Positions 19,844-31,418 of a stretch of DNA of 64,000 bases are shown piece by piece. The DNA is from Ideonella aquatica (GTDB lineage: Bacteria; Pseudomonadota; Gammaproteobacteria; Burkholderiales; Burkholderiaceae_C), in assembly GCF_018069755.1 (NCBI RefSeq), contig NZ_JAGQDE010000002.1:399124-463123 (forward strand). Reading direction: 5' to 3'. The stretch's first letter is position 1, and the number at the start of each line of letters is the position of its first letter. The notes under the pieces are model-generated. The model had not been told where the DNA came from and made no database searches. It saw only the letters and a program-made list of their open reading frames with translations. The position numbers and the translations under genes were made by a program.

Positions 19844-20584
19844 ATGCTGCTGATCCCCGCGATCGACCTCAAAGACGGTCAATGCGTTCGCCTCGAACAG
19901 GGCGACATGAATGTCTCCACCACCTTCGGGCAGGACCCGGCCGCGATGGCCCGGCGCTGGCTCGATGCCGGCGCGCGCCGCCTGCACCTGGTCGACCTGA
20001 ACGGCGCCTTTGCCGGCAAGCCGATCAACGAGGGCGCGATCAAGGCCATCCTGAAGGAAGTGGGCGACGAGATCCCGGTGCAGCTCGGCGGCGGCATCCG
20101 CGACCTCGACACGATCGAGCGCTACCTGGATGACGGCATCAGCTACGTGATCATCGGCACCGCCGCGGTCAAGAACCCCGGCTTCCTGCGCGATGCCTGC
20201 ACGGCCTTTGGCGGCCACATCATCGTCGGCCTCGACGCCAAGGACGGCAAGGTCGCCACCGACGGCTGGAGCAAGCTCACCGGTCACGAGGTGGTGGATC
20301 TGGCGCGCAAGTTCGAGGACTACGGCATCGAGGGCGTGATCTACACCGACATCGGCCGCGACGGCATGCTCACCGGCATCAACATCGAGGCCACCGTCAA
20401 GCTGGCGCAGGCGCTGAGCATCCCGGTGATCGCCTCGGGTGGCCTGTCCAACCTCGCCGACATCGAGGCCCTGTGCGCCGTGGAAAGCGACGGCGTCGAG
20501 GGCGTGATCTGCGGCCGCTCGATCTACACCGGCGCGCTGGACTTTGCCGCGGGCCAGGCGCGCGCGGACGAACTCAACGGCTGA
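19844..20584 (+). CDS. hisA: ProFAR isomerase HisA
   Basis: 246 residues, a TIM barrel that isomerises the aminoaldose ProFAR to the aminoketose PRFAR. The catalytic aspartate of the first half-barrel is in [17 protein letters not shown] and the second in [12 protein letters not shown]. Phosphate-binding loops VQLGGGIRD and IASGGLSN are present. It lies 93 bases after hisH; that gap shows no gene. Confidence 0.96.
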   Translation: MLLIPAIDLKDGQCVRLEQGDMNVSTTFGQDPAAMARRWLDAGARRLHLVDLNGAFAGKPINEGAIKAILKEVGDEIPVQLGGGIRDLDTIERYLDDGISYVIIGTAAVKNPGFLRDACTAFGGHIIVGLDAKDGKVATDGWSKLTGHEVVDLARKFEDYGIEGVIYTDIGRDGMLTGINIEATVKLAQALSIPVIASGGLSNLADIEALCAVESDGVEGVICGRSIYTGALDFAAGQARADELNG

Positions 20585-20645
20585 TTCCTTTCCGGCGCGG
20601 GCGGCTACCCGCGTCCCACTGCTGCGGCCACCGGCCGAACCCGCC

Positions 20646-21421
20646 ATGCTGGCCAAACGCATCATTCCCTGCCTGGACGTCACCGGTGGACGGGTCGTCA
20701 AGGGCGTCAACTTCGTCGAACTGCGCGATGCCGGGGACCCGGTCGAGATCGCCGCGCGCTACAACGAGCAGGGCGCCGACGAGCTGACCTTCCTGGACAT
20801 CACCGCCACCAGCGATGAGCGCGATCTGATCCTGCACATCATCGAGGCGGTGGCCTCGCAGGTCTTCATTCCGCTGACCGTGGGCGGCGGCGTGCGCACG
20901 GTGGACGACGTGCGCCGGCTGCTGAACGCGGGCGCCGACAAGGTCAGCTTCAACTCGGCCGCGGTGGCCAACCCGCAGCTGATCCGCGATGCCTCGGACA
21001 AGTACGGCTCGCAGGCCATCGTGGTGGCCATCGACGCCAAGAAGCGTGTCGGCGAGGACCTGGCCGCCAAGGGCCCGGGCTGGGACGTCTACACCCGCGG
21101 CGGGCGCAAGAACGAGCACATCGACGCCGTGGCCTGGGCGCGCCAGATGGCCGAGCACGGCGCGGGCGAGATCCTGCTGACCAGCATGGACCGCGACGGC
21201 ACCAAGATTGGCTTCGACCTGGCACTCACCCGCGCGGTCAGCGACGCGGTGCCGGTGCCGGTGATCGCCTCGGGCGGCGTGGGCGCGCTGGAACACCTGG
21301 TCGAGGGCATCCAGGTCGGCGGCGCCGACGCGGTGCTGGCGGCCAGCATCTTCCACTACGGCGAGTTCACCGTGGCCCAGGCCAAGGACCGGCTGGCGGC
21401 CGCGGGCGTGCCGGTGCGGCG

Positions 21422-21425
<4 letters not shown>
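20646..21425 (+). CDS. hisF: Imidazole glycerol phosphate synthase, cyclase subunit HisF
   Basis: 259 residues from the ATG at 20646; upstream codons in the same frame do not match the family. The catalytic aspartates are in [15 protein letters not shown] and [14 protein letters not shown]. The TIM barrel phosphate loops are [10 protein letters not shown] and [10 protein letters not shown]. With HisH it forms imidazole glycerol phosphate and AICAR. In many relatives hisI and hisE follow; here the next gene is rsmD, overlapping by GTGA. Confidence 0.97.
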
Positions 21426-22772
<1,347 letters not shown>

Positions 22773-22788
22773 GCGCCCGCCTTCACCG

Positions 22789-23229
22789 TCATCGGCCAGG
22801 CGGGCGGGCCTGGGCCTTGTAGACCGGCAAGCCGTTCAGGCACTGCACACGCGCCTTGGCCTTGCCAGGGTGCTTGCCCGTTGGCCTTGCGCAGGGATGG
22901 TCGGAGGGCAGGGCGTCCAGGTCGTCGGGCTGACGCACCGGGATGCCGGCCGGCGCGGTGGCGGGCCGCCGCGTTCGCTCCTGGGCATGGCGCTCGGTGG
23001 CCAGGGCCTTGGCGCGTGCCTGCTCCTGCTGCAGTCGTTCGCGGGCTTCGGCGCGCTGCTCGGGGCTGCGGGCGTCGTCCACATCGACCGTGCGACCGCC
23101 GGCGCACGGGCTGTCCTGGTAGCTGCTGCCGCAGCGGTAGACCTCGGCCTGAGCGGCGCTCAGACCCAGCCATAAGAGCCCCCCGCACAGTACGCGGAGG
23201 GGCCGGGTACTGCGGGGCGGCGTGGGCAT
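22789..23229 (-). CDS. Exported DUF4124-like protein
   Basis: 146 residues with a signal peptide (LRVLCGGLLWLGLSAAQA) followed by EVYRCGSSYQDSPCAGG, the short N-terminal module with two cysteines that resembles DUF4124. A charged, helical linker rich in Arg, Glu and Gln follows, and a second cysteine pair lies near the C-terminus (DHPCARP, RVQCLNG). The gene starts 2 bases after pth and ends 16 bases from the convergent ferredoxin gene. Role unknown, probably periplasmic. Confidence 0.75.
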   Translation of the reverse strand: MPTPPRSTRPLRVLCGGLLWLGLSAAQAEVYRCGSSYQDSPCAGGRTVDVDDARSPEQRAEARERLQQEQARAKALATERHAQERTRRPATAPAGIPVRQPDDLDALPSDHPCARPTGKHPGKAKARVQCLNGLPVYKAQARPPGR

Positions 23230-23231
23230 GG

Positions 23232-23876
23232 TCAGGTCTCGGTGGCGGGAGTGGGGGGTTCTGGCGACGGCGCCTTCGCCGGGTCGCGCGGCGGCTTGGG
23301 CCGCGGGGGGCGGGCGTGTATCTTCAGCTGGGCCTGGGCCATCTCGCCGGCCAGCAGCGCATCGAGCGTGGGCAGGGAGTCGTTGATGTTCTTCTCGATG
23401 GCTTCGCGCTCGGCCGCTGGCGGCTTGCGCAGCACGTAAGCAGCCACTTCGGACTTGACGCCCGGGTGGCCGATGCCCAGGCGCAGGCGCCAGAAATCGC
23501 CGCTGCCCAGTTGGGCCTGGATGTCCTTCAGGCCGTTGTGGCCGCCGTTGCCGCCGCCCTGCTTGAGCTTCATCTGGCCCGGGGGCAGATCCAGCTCGTC
23601 GTGGACCACCAGAATCTCGGGCGGCGCGATCTTGAAAAAGCGCGCCAGCGGTGCGACCGCCTTGCCCGAGAGGTTCATGTAGGTCATGGGCTCAAGCAGC
23701 CAGACGGGACCGGCCGGTCGGTTCACCCGCGCCACCAGGCCGTGGTAGGCGCGGTCATGCACCAGCGAGCCGCCCAGCCGGCGCGCGGCCTGTTCCACCC
23801 ACCAGAAGCCGGCGTTGTGGCGCGTGTCCTGGTACTCGGGGCCTGGGTTGCCCAGGCCGACGATCAATCGAATCAT
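23232..23876 (-). CDS. pth: Peptidyl-tRNA hydrolase Pth
   Basis: 214 residues from the ATG at 23876 ([15 protein letters not shown]); the frame is open much further upstream but the family begins here. It cleaves peptidyl-tRNA released by stalled ribosomes. The catalytic histidine is in [13 protein letters not shown], with [22 protein letters not shown] and [13 protein letters not shown] also conserved. It has a longer, proline-rich C-terminal tail than the usual 190-200 residues. It is 8 bases after the argP-like gene. Confidence 0.95.
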   Translation of the reverse strand: MIRLIVGLGNPGPEYQDTRHNAGFWWVEQAARRLGGSLVHDRAYHGLVARVNRPAGPVWLLEPMTYMNLSGKAVAPLARFFKIAPPEILVVHDELDLPPGQMKLKQGGGNGGHNGLKDIQAQLGSGDFWRLRLGIGHPGVKSEVAAYVLRKPPAAEREAIEKNINDSLPTLDALLAGEMAQAQLKIHARPPRPKPPRDPAKAPSPEPPTPATET

Positions 23877-23884
23877 GGGCCCGA

Positions 23885-24871
23885 TTATCGGCGCCGCCCA
23901 GCGTCCGGCCGACCCTCTGATGGGGGAGGCTCGGCCGCCGGTGCCAGTGCCTGGCGGGCCCCGGCGATCACCGCCTGGCCGATCTGCTCCATCAGGCCTG
24001 GCGGGCCGCCGCGCGAGGCCTCGCCCTCGTCGCCGCCCAGGCGCCACTGGTGCCAGTGCAGCGCCACGTCGATCGTCACATCGGGCCGCAGCTGCACCAG
24101 GGTGCCCGCCAGGATCATCGGCCGCGCCAGCAACTCGGGCAGCACCGCGATGCCCCAGCCCATGGCCGCAGCGTGCGCGCCGGCTTCGGAGCTGGGCACA
24201 TAGCGCTCCTTCAGGCGCGGCTCGCGCAGACCAAAGGCCTGGGCCACCCATTGCGCCTGCATGTCGTCCTTGCGGTTGAAGACAATGAAGGGCCGCTGCG
24301 AGAAATTGGCCGGCGTCAGCCCCTGGGGCAGCCAGCGCGCGATGAAGGCCGGCGAGGCCACCGCGATGTAACGCATCCGACCCAGCGGCTGCACCGTGCA
24401 GCCACGCAGCGCGGTGGCCACGGTGCTGACGCAGCCCAGCACCTCGCCTTGGCGCAGCCAGTCGTGGGTGAAGTCCTGGTCGTCGACGATCAGCTCCAGC
24501 CCGTAGCCCTGGCGCTGGCCAGCCTGCACCAGCGGGTCCAGCGCCGGCAGCACCCAGGTCGCCAGGCTGTCGGCATTGACGGCAATCGGCAGCCGCTCGT
24601 CGCGCGCCAGCGTGGCGCCCAGCTCGCGCGCGGCGTCGGCGCGCAGCGCCTGCATCTGGCGGGCGTAGCGCAGCAGCACCTTGCCGGGCTCGGTCAAGCG
24701 CAGCGGGCGGGCGCGCACCACCAGCAGGTGACCCACATGGGTCTCCAGCGCGCGCAGGCGCTGTGACACGGCGGACTGGGTGATCGACAGCAGCTGCGCC
24801 GCGCGCTCGAAACTGCCCGCCTCGGCCAGCGCGGCCAGGCAGTCCAGGCCGGCGGTGTCGAGCGCGTGCAT
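23885..24871 (-). CDS. ArgP/IciA-like LysR-type regulator
   Basis: 328 residues. The N-terminal winged helix ([20 protein letters not shown], then [12 protein letters not shown]) and the whole length match the ArgP group; ArgP in E. coli responds to lysine and arginine and controls argO (lysE). Here no exporter is adjacent. Instead the gene is divergent from alanine dehydrogenase with 127 bases between starts. By the usual LysR rule it may regulate ald, with an amino acid as effector, but this is inference. Confidence 0.85.
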   Translation of the reverse strand: MHALDTAGLDCLAALAEAGSFERAAQLLSITQSAVSQRLRALETHVGHLLVVRARPLRLTEPGKVLLRYARQMQALRADAARELGATLARDERLPIAVNADSLATWVLPALDPLVQAGQRQGYGLELIVDDQDFTHDWLRQGEVLGCVSTVATALRGCTVQPLGRMRYIAVASPAFIARWLPQGLTPANFSQRPFIVFNRKDDMQAQWVAQAFGLREPRLKERYVPSSEAGAHAAAMGWGIAVLPELLARPMILAGTLVQLRPDVTIDVALHWHQWRLGGDEGEASRGGPPGLMEQIGQAVIAGARQALAPAAEPPPSEGRPDAGRRR

Positions 24872-24998
24872 AGCGGGGCTCCTGTATCAGATTCGCTAAT
24901 GTAATCCCTGATTTGGCGATAGGTGTTCACCTGCAGGCCGCCGCTCCCAACAATCCGCCTCCACGGGCCCACGAGGCCCGGGCCACAGGAGACAGACC

Positions 24999-26111
24999 AT
25001 GCGCATCGGTTGCCCCAAGGAGATCAAGAACCACGAGTACCGCGTCGGCCTCACGCCGGCCAGCGTGCGCGAGTTCACCACCCGCGGCCATGAGGTGCTG
25101 GTGCAGTCCGGCGCCGGTGCCGCGATCGGCCTGCATGACGAGCACTACGCCGCGGCCGGCGCCACCCTGGTGCGCGATGCCGCCGACATCTTCGCCCGTG
25201 CCGACATGGTGGTGAAGGTCAAGGAGCCGCAGCCGCAGGAATGCGCGATGCTGCGCGAAGGCCAGATCCTCTACACCTACCTGCACCTGGCCCCGGACCC
25301 CGAGCAGACCGCGGCGCTGGTCAGGTCAGGTGCGGTCTGCGTGGCCTACGAGACGATCACCGGCCCGAGCGGCGGCCTGCCCTTGCTGGCGCCGATGAGC
25401 GAGGTGGCCGGCCGCATGAGCGTGCAGGCCGGCGCGGCGCATCTGGAGCTGTCCAAGGGCGGCATGGGCGTGCTGCTGGGCGGCGTGCCCGGCGTGGAGC
25501 CGGCGCATGTGCTGATCATCGGCGCCGGCGTGGTGGGCACGCACGCGCTGCAGATGGCCATCGGCCTGGGCGCGCGCGTCACCGTGCTGGACAAGAACGT
25601 CGACCGCCTGCGCCAGCTGGACCTGGTCTTCGGCAACCGCATCAAGACGCTGTACTCCAGTGCCCAGGCGCTGGAGGAGAAGGTGTTGGAAAGCGACCTG
25701 GTGATCGGCGGCGTGCTGGTGCCGGGCGCCGCCGCGCCCAAGCTGGTCACCCGGCCGATGGTGCGCTGCATGAAGAAGGGCGCGGTGCTGGTGGACGTGG
25801 CGATCGACCAGGGCGGCTGCTTCGAGACCTCGAAGGCCACCACCCATGCCGAGCCCACCTATGTGGTCGACGGCGTGGTGCACTACTGCGTGGCCAACAT
25901 GCCCGGCGCGGTGGCGCGCACCAGCACCTTCGCGCTGAACAACGCCACCATCGGCCATGGCCTGGCGCTGGCCACCAAGGGCTGGAAGCAGGCCATGAAG
26001 GAAGATCCGCACCTGAAGGCCGGCCTCAACGTGGCCGCCGGCAAGGTGACCTACCAGGCGGTGGCGCGCGACCTGGGCTACGACTACGTGGCCGCCGACT
26101 CGCTGCTCTGA
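24999..26111 (+). CDS. ald: Alanine dehydrogenase
   Basis: 370 residues. It reversibly deaminates L-alanine to pyruvate with NAD+. The N-terminus [20 protein letters not shown] is the family signature. The active-site lysine and histidine are in [11 protein letters not shown] and [11 protein letters not shown], and the NAD-binding Rossmann motif is [14 protein letters not shown] second signature is [19 protein letters not shown]. The gene stands alone, divergent from an ArgP-like regulator, and ends at a strong terminator. Confidence 0.96.
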   Translation: MRIGCPKEIKNHEYRVGLTPASVREFTTRGHEVLVQSGAGAAIGLHDEHYAAAGATLVRDAADIFARADMVVKVKEPQPQECAMLREGQILYTYLHLAPDPEQTAALVRSGAVCVAYETITGPSGGLPLLAPMSEVAGRMSVQAGAAHLELSKGGMGVLLGGVPGVEPAHVLIIGAGVVGTHALQMAIGLGARVTVLDKNVDRLRQLDLVFGNRIKTLYSSAQALEEKVLESDLVIGGVLVPGAAAPKLVTRPMVRCMKKGAVLVDVAIDQGGCFETSKATTHAEPTYVVDGVVHYCVANMPGAVARTSTFALNNATIGHGLALATKGWKQAMKEDPHLKAGLNVAAGKVTYQAVARDLGYDYVAADSLL

Positions 26112-26127
26112 CCGGCCCCAGCAACGA

Positions 26128-26153
26128 CAAAGCCCCGCCAAGGCGGGGCTTTG
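26128..26153. terminator. Bidirectional intrinsic terminator between ald and rplY
   Basis: A perfect 12-bp stem, CAAAGCCCCGCC with GGCGGGGCTTTG, and a 2-base AA loop. It carries A and T runs on both sides, so it can stop transcription of ald (plus) and rplY (minus), which converge here. Confidence 0.9.
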
Positions 26154-26175
26154 GTCTTCCGGGAGGAAGGGCAGA

Positions 26176-26802
26176 TTACTTCTTGCCCTTCTTGCCCTTC
26201 TTGTCGTCGGCGGCCGGCGCGGCAGCCACGACGATGACTTCTTCTTCCTTGGCTTCGGCCACGGAGACGATCACCGGGTCCTTGGTGCCGTGCTTGACCA
26301 GCTTGGCGGCGGCCGGCAGCACCAGTTCCGAGGCGTGCAGGCTCTTGCCCTTCACCAGACCCGACAGGTCGACGGCGATGAACTCAGGCAGCTCAACCGC
26401 CAGGCACTCGATCTCGACTTCGGTGGCGTTGTGGTTGACGATGCACTTGTCGGTCTTGACGGCCACCGAGTTCTCCTCGCCGGAGAAGTGCAGCGGCACC
26501 TTCTTGCGCAGCTTGGTGGTGTTGTCCACGCGCTGGAAATCGACGTGCAGCACCTGGGCCTTCCAGGGGTGCATCTGGAAGTCGCGCAGCAGCACCTTCT
26601 GGGTGGCGCCGTTAAGCTCCATGTCCAGGATGGACGAGTGGAAAGCTTCCTTCTTCAGCGCGAAGAAGAGGGCGTTGTGGTCCAGCTCGATCATGGCCGG
26701 TTCACCCGCGCCAAACACGATGCCGGGCACCTTGCCCGTGTTGCGCAGGCGGCGGCTCGCTCCGGTCCCCTGCAGCTTGCGCTCGAAAGCGACGAATTGC
26801 AT
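26176..26802 (-). CDS. rplY: 50S ribosomal protein bL25 (long CTC/TL5 form)
   Basis: 208 residues, the two-domain form: an N-terminal bL25 5S-rRNA-binding domain ([36 protein letters not shown]) and the C-terminal TL5-type beta domain ([17 protein letters not shown]). The tail is lysine-rich ([10 protein letters not shown]). The start ATG is preceded by an AAGGAG-like site. It follows prs, a conserved arrangement. Confidence 0.96.
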   Translation of the reverse strand: MQFVAFERKLQGTGASRRLRNTGKVPGIVFGAGEPAMIELDHNALFFALKKEAFHSSILDMELNGATQKVLLRDFQMHPWKAQVLHVDFQRVDNTTKLRKKVPLHFSGEENSVAVKTDKCIVNHNATEVEIECLAVELPEFIAVDLSGLVKGKSLHASELVLPAAAKLVKHGTKDPVIVSVAEAKEEEVIVVAAAPAADDKKGKKGKK

Positions 26803-26854
26803 GACTGCTCCTTGTTGGAGTCGGGGCCTCCCGCGACCAGGCCGGCCCCTGTTG

Positions 26855-26880
26855 AAAAGGCGCGACCCCCTGGCCGCGCC
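26855..26880 (-). terminator. Hairpin with T-run between prs and rplY (terminator or attenuator)
   Basis: On the minus strand, the segment reads GGCGCG, a 10-base loop, CGCGCC, then TTTT. The 6-bp all-GC stem followed by four Ts is a weak intrinsic terminator placed just after the prs stop. Partial read-through would set rplY below prs, or rplY may have its own promoter. Confidence 0.55.
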
Positions 26881-26892
26881 GGCGGATGCGGA

Positions 26893-27855
26893 TCAGAAGT
26901 TGTTGTTCTGCTCCGCGAAGAGGGAGGTGACCGACTCGCCGTCAGAAATGCGGCGGATGGTCTCGGCGAACAGGAAGGCCACCGACAGCTGGCGGATCTT
27001 CTTGCAGGCTTTGCCCGCGTCGGACAGCGGGATGGTGTTGGTGATGACCACCTCGTCGAGGTGCGACTTCTCGATGCGCTCGATCGCCGGGCCCGAGAAC
27101 ACCGCGTGCGTGCAGTAGGCGTAGACGTGCTTGGCGCCGCGGTCCTTCAGCACCTCGGCCGCCTTCACCAGCGTGCCGGCGGTGTCGATCATGTCGTCCA
27201 TGATCACGCAGTTGCGGCCCTCGATCTCGCCGATGACATGCATCACCTCGGAGACATTGGCCTTGGGGCGGCGCTTGTCGATGATGGCCAGGTCGCAGCC
27301 CAGCTGCTTGGCCAGCGCGCGGGCACGCACCACGCCGCCGACGTCCGGGCTGACCACCACCAGGTCGGGGTAGTTCTTGGCCTTCAGGTCGGTCAGCAGC
27401 ACCGGGCTGGCGTAGATGTTGTCGACCGGGATGTCGAAGAAGCCCTGGATCTGGTCGGCGTGCAGGTCCATGGTGAGCACGCGCTCGACGCCCACGGTTT
27501 CCAGCAGGTTGGCCACCACCTTGGCGCTGATCGGCACGCGGGTGGAACGCGGACGGCGGTCCTGGCGGGCATAGCCGAAGTAGGGGACCACGGCGGTGAT
27601 GCGGCGTGCGCTGGCACGCTTGAGCGCATCAACCATGATCAGCAGCTCCATCAGGTTCTCGTTCGTCGGCGCGCAGGTGGACTGCACGACGAAGACATCG
27701 CGGGCGCGCACGTTCTGCTGGATCTCGACGGTGACTTCGCCGTCGGAGAATCGGCCGACGCTGGCCTTGCCCAGCTCGACGCCCAGATGCGAGGCGATCT
27801 CGCGGGCCAGCACCGGGTTGGCATTGCCCGTGAACAGGACGGTGTTGAACAGCAC
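26893..27855 (-). CDS. prs: Ribose-phosphate pyrophosphokinase (PRPP synthetase)
   Basis: 320 residues from a GTG at 27855 ([14 protein letters not shown]). This start has GGAG about 9 bases upstream and matches the family N-terminus; the ATG at 27918 would add a 21-residue extension not seen in the family. Motifs include [47 protein letters not shown] and the PRPP loop [11 protein letters not shown]. It makes PRPP from ribose-5-phosphate and ATP, feeding nucleotide, NAD and histidine synthesis (HisG). Confidence 0.95.
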   Translation of the reverse strand: MLFNTVLFTGNANPVLAREIASHLGVELGKASVGRFSDGEVTVEIQQNVRARDVFVVQSTCAPTNENLMELLIMVDALKRASARRITAVVPYFGYARQDRRPRSTRVPISAKVVANLLETVGVERVLTMDLHADQIQGFFDIPVDNIYASPVLLTDLKAKNYPDLVVVSPDVGGVVRARALAKQLGCDLAIIDKRRPKANVSEVMHVIGEIEGRNCVIMDDMIDTAGTLVKAAEVLKDRGAKHVYAYCTHAVFSGPAIERIEKSHLDEVVITNTIPLSDAGKACKKIRQLSVAFLFAETIRRISDGESVTSLFAEQNNNF

Positions 27856-27952
27856 GTCGGATTCTCCGGAGGTGGCAGGGCGAGACAAGATCTGCAAACG
27901 AAGACCGCGCCCCAACATGACTTGCAGGCGCGGTCGGTTCTATGAAGTGATT

Positions 27953-28029
27953 TGGCAGGGGAGGAAGGACTCGAACCCTCGCATGTCGGAATCAAAATCC
28001 GATGCCTTGACCAACTTGGCGACTCCCCT
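27953..28029 (-). tRNA. tRNA-Gln (anticodon UUG)
   Basis: The minus strand folds into a full cloverleaf. The acceptor stem is AGGGGAG with CTCCCCT. The anticodon stem is TCGGA/TCCGA around the loop TTTTGAT, giving anticodon TTG. The T-arm is GAGGG-TTCGAGT-CCTTC. The discriminator is G, and the CCA end is encoded. It lies between ispE and prs, as in other betaproteobacteria. Confidence 0.95.
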
Positions 28030-28080
28030 ACACAGGACCGCGACCCGCTTGCGCAGGCCACGACCCGACAACCGTGGCTT

Positions 28081-28986
28081 TCAGCCGAAGAGGTCTTCCA
28101 GCGGATGACGCTCCAGGCTGCGGCACAAGCGCCCCACCCAGCCTTCAGGCAGATCCGCGAACGGGTCTGGTCCCTCGGGCATGGTCGCCAGAGATGGCGC
28201 GCCAGTGCCGTTGTCGATACCTGCAAATGCCGCGCTGCCTGAACCCGTCATCCGGCCGTGACCGAAATGCCGCGTCAGCCAGCTGATCGCTTCCGACACC
28301 TCCGGACGGATCGCTTCGGCGGCGGGTTGCAAATCGTTCTTCCAGACCCCTCCGGTGGCTTGCGCCGCCATCAGTTGTGAAAGATCTGCTGCATCAGCAA
28401 GTAAGCCCGCTACTGTAGCAGGTTTGGTGTCTCTTGTCAGCAGTGGACTGGAAAAAATCTGCGCCGTGGGCAGGGCGACCGGCGGTTTCACCACCGCAAA
28501 GCGTTGCGACGGCCAGGCCACCGGGGTGAGCTGCTCGCCGACGCCCTCCACCCAGGCCGGGCCGGTGCCCAGGAAGAACGGCACATCGGCGCCCAGCGTG
28601 GCGCCCAGCGGCAGCAGGCGCTCGCGCGGCCAGTGCAGGTCCCACAGGACATTCAGGCCGCGCAGCACGGTGGCGGCGTCCGAGCTGCCGCCGCCCAGGC
28701 CGGCGCCCCAGGGCACCTGCTTGTCGATCGAGATGTCCACGCCCCAGGCGCAGCCGCTGGCCTGCTGCAACGCGCGCGCGGCGCGCAGGCACAGGTCGTC
28801 GGCCGGCAGCGTGGGGCCCAGGTCGTGGCGCTGCAGGCGGCCGTCGGCGCGGCGCTCCAGGTGCAGGGTGTCGGCCCAGTCGATCGGCAGGAACAGCGAC
28901 TGCAGCAGGTGGTAGCCATCGGCCCGCCGACCCACCACATGCAGGAACAGGTTGAGCTTGGCCGGGGCGGTCAGGTTGGTGAGCAT
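28081..28986 (-). CDS. ispE: 4-diphosphocytidyl-2-C-methyl-D-erythritol kinase IspE
   Basis: 301 residues from the ATG at 28986; GTG (28992) and TTG (28998) are also in frame and no ribosome site decides. It is a GHMP kinase of the non-mevalonate isoprenoid pathway. The N-terminus APAKLNLFLHVVGRRADGYH and the ATP loop VPWGAGLGGGSSDAATVLRG are diagnostic, and GHGRMTGSGSAAFAG is the third GHMP motif. lolB, ispE, tRNA-Gln and prs on one strand is a widespread order. Confidence 0.94.
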   Translation of the reverse strand: MLTNLTAPAKLNLFLHVVGRRADGYHLLQSLFLPIDWADTLHLERRADGRLQRHDLGPTLPADDLCLRAARALQQASGCAWGVDISIDKQVPWGAGLGGGSSDAATVLRGLNVLWDLHWPRERLLPLGATLGADVPFFLGTGPAWVEGVGEQLTPVAWPSQRFAVVKPPVALPTAQIFSSPLLTRDTKPATVAGLLADAADLSQLMAAQATGGVWKNDLQPAAEAIRPEVSEAISWLTRHFGHGRMTGSGSAAFAGIDNGTGAPSLATMPEGPDPFADLPEGWVGRLCRSLERHPLEDLFG

Positions 28987-28998
28987 GTTCACGGGCAA

Positions 28999-29535
28999 TC
29001 AGCGGTCAAGGACGACGCGCAGCAGCAGCGCCGGGGCCGGGGTGTCGCGGGTGGCCAGCAGCAGGCCCTGCTCGGTCAGCGCGTGGGTGTCGACCTGCCA
29101 GCCGGCCTGCAAGAAGCCGGCGGCGGTGGGCTCGGCGGGCACCTCGGGCCAGGGCCGGCCCAGCAGCCAGTCGCCCAGGGCCTGCAGCGGCAGCGGCTCG
29201 CCCAGCAGTTCGGCGGCCAGGGTGCTCAGGCTGTCGAAGCGGCGGTCGCCGCCAGCGTCGGTCAGCACCACGCCAGTGTCGTCCCAGCGCGCCTCGGCCA
29301 GGCGAGCGCCCAGCGGGCCATCCAGCGCGAGCCGGCCAATGCGGGCATCGCCCTGGTACTCGAAGCCGGCGGCCACGCTGCGCAGCGGCGGCGCGTCGGC
29401 CGGGCCCACGCGCAGCAGCAGCCGGCCGCTGCGGGCGGGCACCGCAGGTGCCGCCGCGCGGTGGGCGCAGGCACTGAGCAGGGCAGGGGGCAGCAGCGCC
29501 AGGCACAGCGCGCGGCCCGCGGCGCGGCGCCTCAC
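28999..29535 (-). CDS. lolB: Outer-membrane lipoprotein receptor LolB
   Basis: 178 residues from a GTG at 29535, which overlaps the TPR gene's stop (GTGA). A longer frame exists but the lipoprotein signal begins here: ALCLALLPPALLSACAHR, with lipidation expected at the cysteine of LSAC. The rest fits the LolB fold (GFEYQGDARIGRLALDGPLG, then WLLGRPWPEVP). LolB accepts lipoproteins from LolA and inserts them in the outer membrane. The ispE-lolB adjacency supports the call, as the sequence alone is divergent. Confidence 0.85.
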   Translation of the reverse strand: MRRRAAGRALCLALLPPALLSACAHRAAAPAVPARSGRLLLRVGPADAPPLRSVAAGFEYQGDARIGRLALDGPLGARLAEARWDDTGVVLTDAGGDRRFDSLSTLAAELLGEPLPLQALGDWLLGRPWPEVPAEPTAAGFLQAGWQVDTHALTEQGLLLATRDTPAPALLLRVVLDR

Positions 29536-31349
29536 TGGGCTGGCGCCTTCAGCCGCGCCATCGTGGCGCGCACGGCGTCGGCACTGCGGCCGCCGGCCAG
29601 GCCTTCGCGGAACACCGCCAGGGCCTCGTCGCGCCGGCCCTGCACCCACAGCACCTCGCCCAGGTGGGCGGCCACATCGGGGTGGGGGCGGGTGGTCCAG
29701 GCCTGGCGCAGCAGGCGTTCGGCCTCGTCCAGCCGGCCCGAGCGGTATTCAAACCAGCCCATGCTGTCGGTGATGTAGGGATCACCGGGGGCCAACTTCA
29801 GCGCCTTGCGCAGCAGCTCGCCGGCCTCGGCCAGGCGGATGTTGCGCTCGGCCAGCGAGTAGCCCAGCGCGTTGTAGGGCTGGGCGTCGTCGGGCTTGAG
29901 CGCGGCAAGGCGGCGCAGCAGGGCTTCCATCTCGTCGAAACGGTTCAGCCGCTCGGCCGACATGGCCTGCTCGTACATCAGCGTGGTGTCATCGGGGTCG
30001 GCCTGGCGCGCCAGCTGCAGCAGCGCATGGGCCTCGGTCCAGCGCTGGGCGGCACGCAGCACCTGCAGCTCGGCCAGCAGGCGGGCGCGGGTGTCGGCGT
30101 CGTCGCTGACCGGTGCCTCGCGCACGCGGCGGCGGGCCTCGTCCACGCGGCCCTGCTGGGCGACGATCTCGGCCTGGCGGGTCAGGGCGCTGAGCGTGAG
30201 GCGATCGGGCGGGATGCGCGCCAGCCAATCCAGCGCCACGCCGAACTCGCCACGCATCGCTGCGGCCTGGGCCAGCAGTTGCACGGTCATGTCGCGCAGA
30301 CGCTCGGTGGCCTCGCCGTGCGGCACGGCCTCGGCGGGGGGCGAGGTGTCCAGCTCGCGCAGCGCGCGCTGCAGGGCTTCGTCGGCTTCGGCCGGGCGGT
30401 GCAGGTCCAGCAGCATCGCGCCCAGGCTGAGCCAGCCCTGCGGCAGCTCGCCCTGTTCAGCCAGGGCCTGGCGGGTGTGCTGCACCGCCTCGACCAGGCG
30501 CTGGCGCTGCTCCAGCGAGCGGGCATAGGCCAGGCGCACCGCTGGCGGCTGGCCGGGCTGGGCCAGGCCGGCCTGCACCAGGGTCTCGGCGGCGGGCACG
30601 GTGGGCATCAGCTCGACGGCCAGCAGCAGCGGGCCCATCGCGGCCGGGTCGTCGGCCTGGGCCTTGCGGGCCAGCGCGAAGGCGCGCTCGCCCTGCCCGG
30701 CGGTCATTGCCACGCGGCCCAGCGACACCCGAGCGGCGGTGCGGGTGTCGGGGGCGTCCATGAAGGGTGAGAGCGCCTGTTCGGCCGTCTGCAGCATCTG
30801 CGCCCGGTCCTTGGTGCCTTCCAGGAAACGCGGCAGGCTGCTGATCGTGGCCGAGCGCTGCGACGGCTCGGTGAGCTGCAGCAGGGTGCGCAGCGGCTCG
30901 CCCAGCTCGCCCACGCGGTCGGTGGCGGCCAGCATCTGCACCTGGGCGCGCACCGCAGCCACCGAGCGCGGCTGCGCCTGGCGCCAGGCGCGCGCGGCCA
31001 GCAGCGCCTGGTCGCCCGAGCGGGCCTGCACGGCCAGCTCGATGGCGCGCTCGAAGACCACGGGGTCGTTGACGCGCCGGGCGGCGTCGAGCATCACCTC
31101 GTAGGCATTGCCCAGACGGCCCGAGTTGGCCTCGAACTCGGCCACCATCAGCTGGTAGAACATGGGCGCATCCAGCGCCGAGGGCTGCGGCGGCGGCTCG
31201 GCCGCGGTGCTGGCCGGGGCCGCCCCGGCCGGAGCGGTCTGCGCCACAGCGGCCAGCGGCGCCAGGCCCAGCAGGGCCGCCAGCAGCGTGGGCGTCCAGC
31301 CGGGGCGGGCGCCGAGGGCGGTCAAACGGGGGGCGGACTGTCGCGGCAT
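29532..31349 (-). CDS. Exported tetratricopeptide-repeat protein
   Basis: 605 residues from the ATG at 31349, which has AGGAG six bases upstream; the open frame beyond it does not look coding. A signal peptide (LLAALLGLAPLAAVAQT) leads into about 10 helix-pair repeats, the clearest near the end: ALGYSLAERNIRLAEAGELL, MGWFEYRSGRLDEAERLLRQ and LGEVLWVQGRRDEALAVFRE. The family sits upstream of lolB in many betaproteobacteria. It is probably periplasmic and acts in envelope assembly, but its partner is unknown. Confidence 0.85.
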   Translation of the reverse strand: MPRQSAPRLTALGARPGWTPTLLAALLGLAPLAAVAQTAPAGAAPASTAAEPPPQPSALDAPMFYQLMVAEFEANSGRLGNAYEVMLDAARRVNDPVVFERAIELAVQARSGDQALLAARAWRQAQPRSVAAVRAQVQMLAATDRVGELGEPLRTLLQLTEPSQRSATISSLPRFLEGTKDRAQMLQTAEQALSPFMDAPDTRTAARVSLGRVAMTAGQGERAFALARKAQADDPAAMGPLLLAVELMPTVPAAETLVQAGLAQPGQPPAVRLAYARSLEQRQRLVEAVQHTRQALAEQGELPQGWLSLGAMLLDLHRPAEADEALQRALRELDTSPPAEAVPHGEATERLRDMTVQLLAQAAAMRGEFGVALDWLARIPPDRLTLSALTRQAEIVAQQGRVDEARRRVREAPVSDDADTRARLLAELQVLRAAQRWTEAHALLQLARQADPDDTTLMYEQAMSAERLNRFDEMEALLRRLAALKPDDAQPYNALGYSLAERNIRLAEAGELLRKALKLAPGDPYITDSMGWFEYRSGRLDEAERLLRQAWTTRPHPDVAAHLGEVLWVQGRRDEALAVFREGLAGGRSADAVRATMARLKAPAQ

Positions 31350-31406
31350 CGGGGCTCCTGCTGCGGCCGATTCTAGTGGTCCACCCTGGTGATGCGGCTC
31401 GGCCGG

Positions 31407-31412
31407 GATAAT
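31407..31412 (+). promoter_or_regulatory. Possible -10 element (GATAAT) for mutM
   Basis: GATAAT ends 6 bases before the mutM ATG in the 69-base divergent gap. A start site at normal spacing would coincide with the ATG, suggesting a leaderless or nearly leaderless transcript. No clear -35 is seen. Confidence 0.35.
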
Positions 31413-31418
31413 CCCGCC

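Noticed and set aside
23885..26111. ArgP-argO (lysine/arginine exporter) module
   Set aside because: The regulator is ArgP-like, but the divergent gene is clearly alanine dehydrogenase, not a LysE-type exporter.
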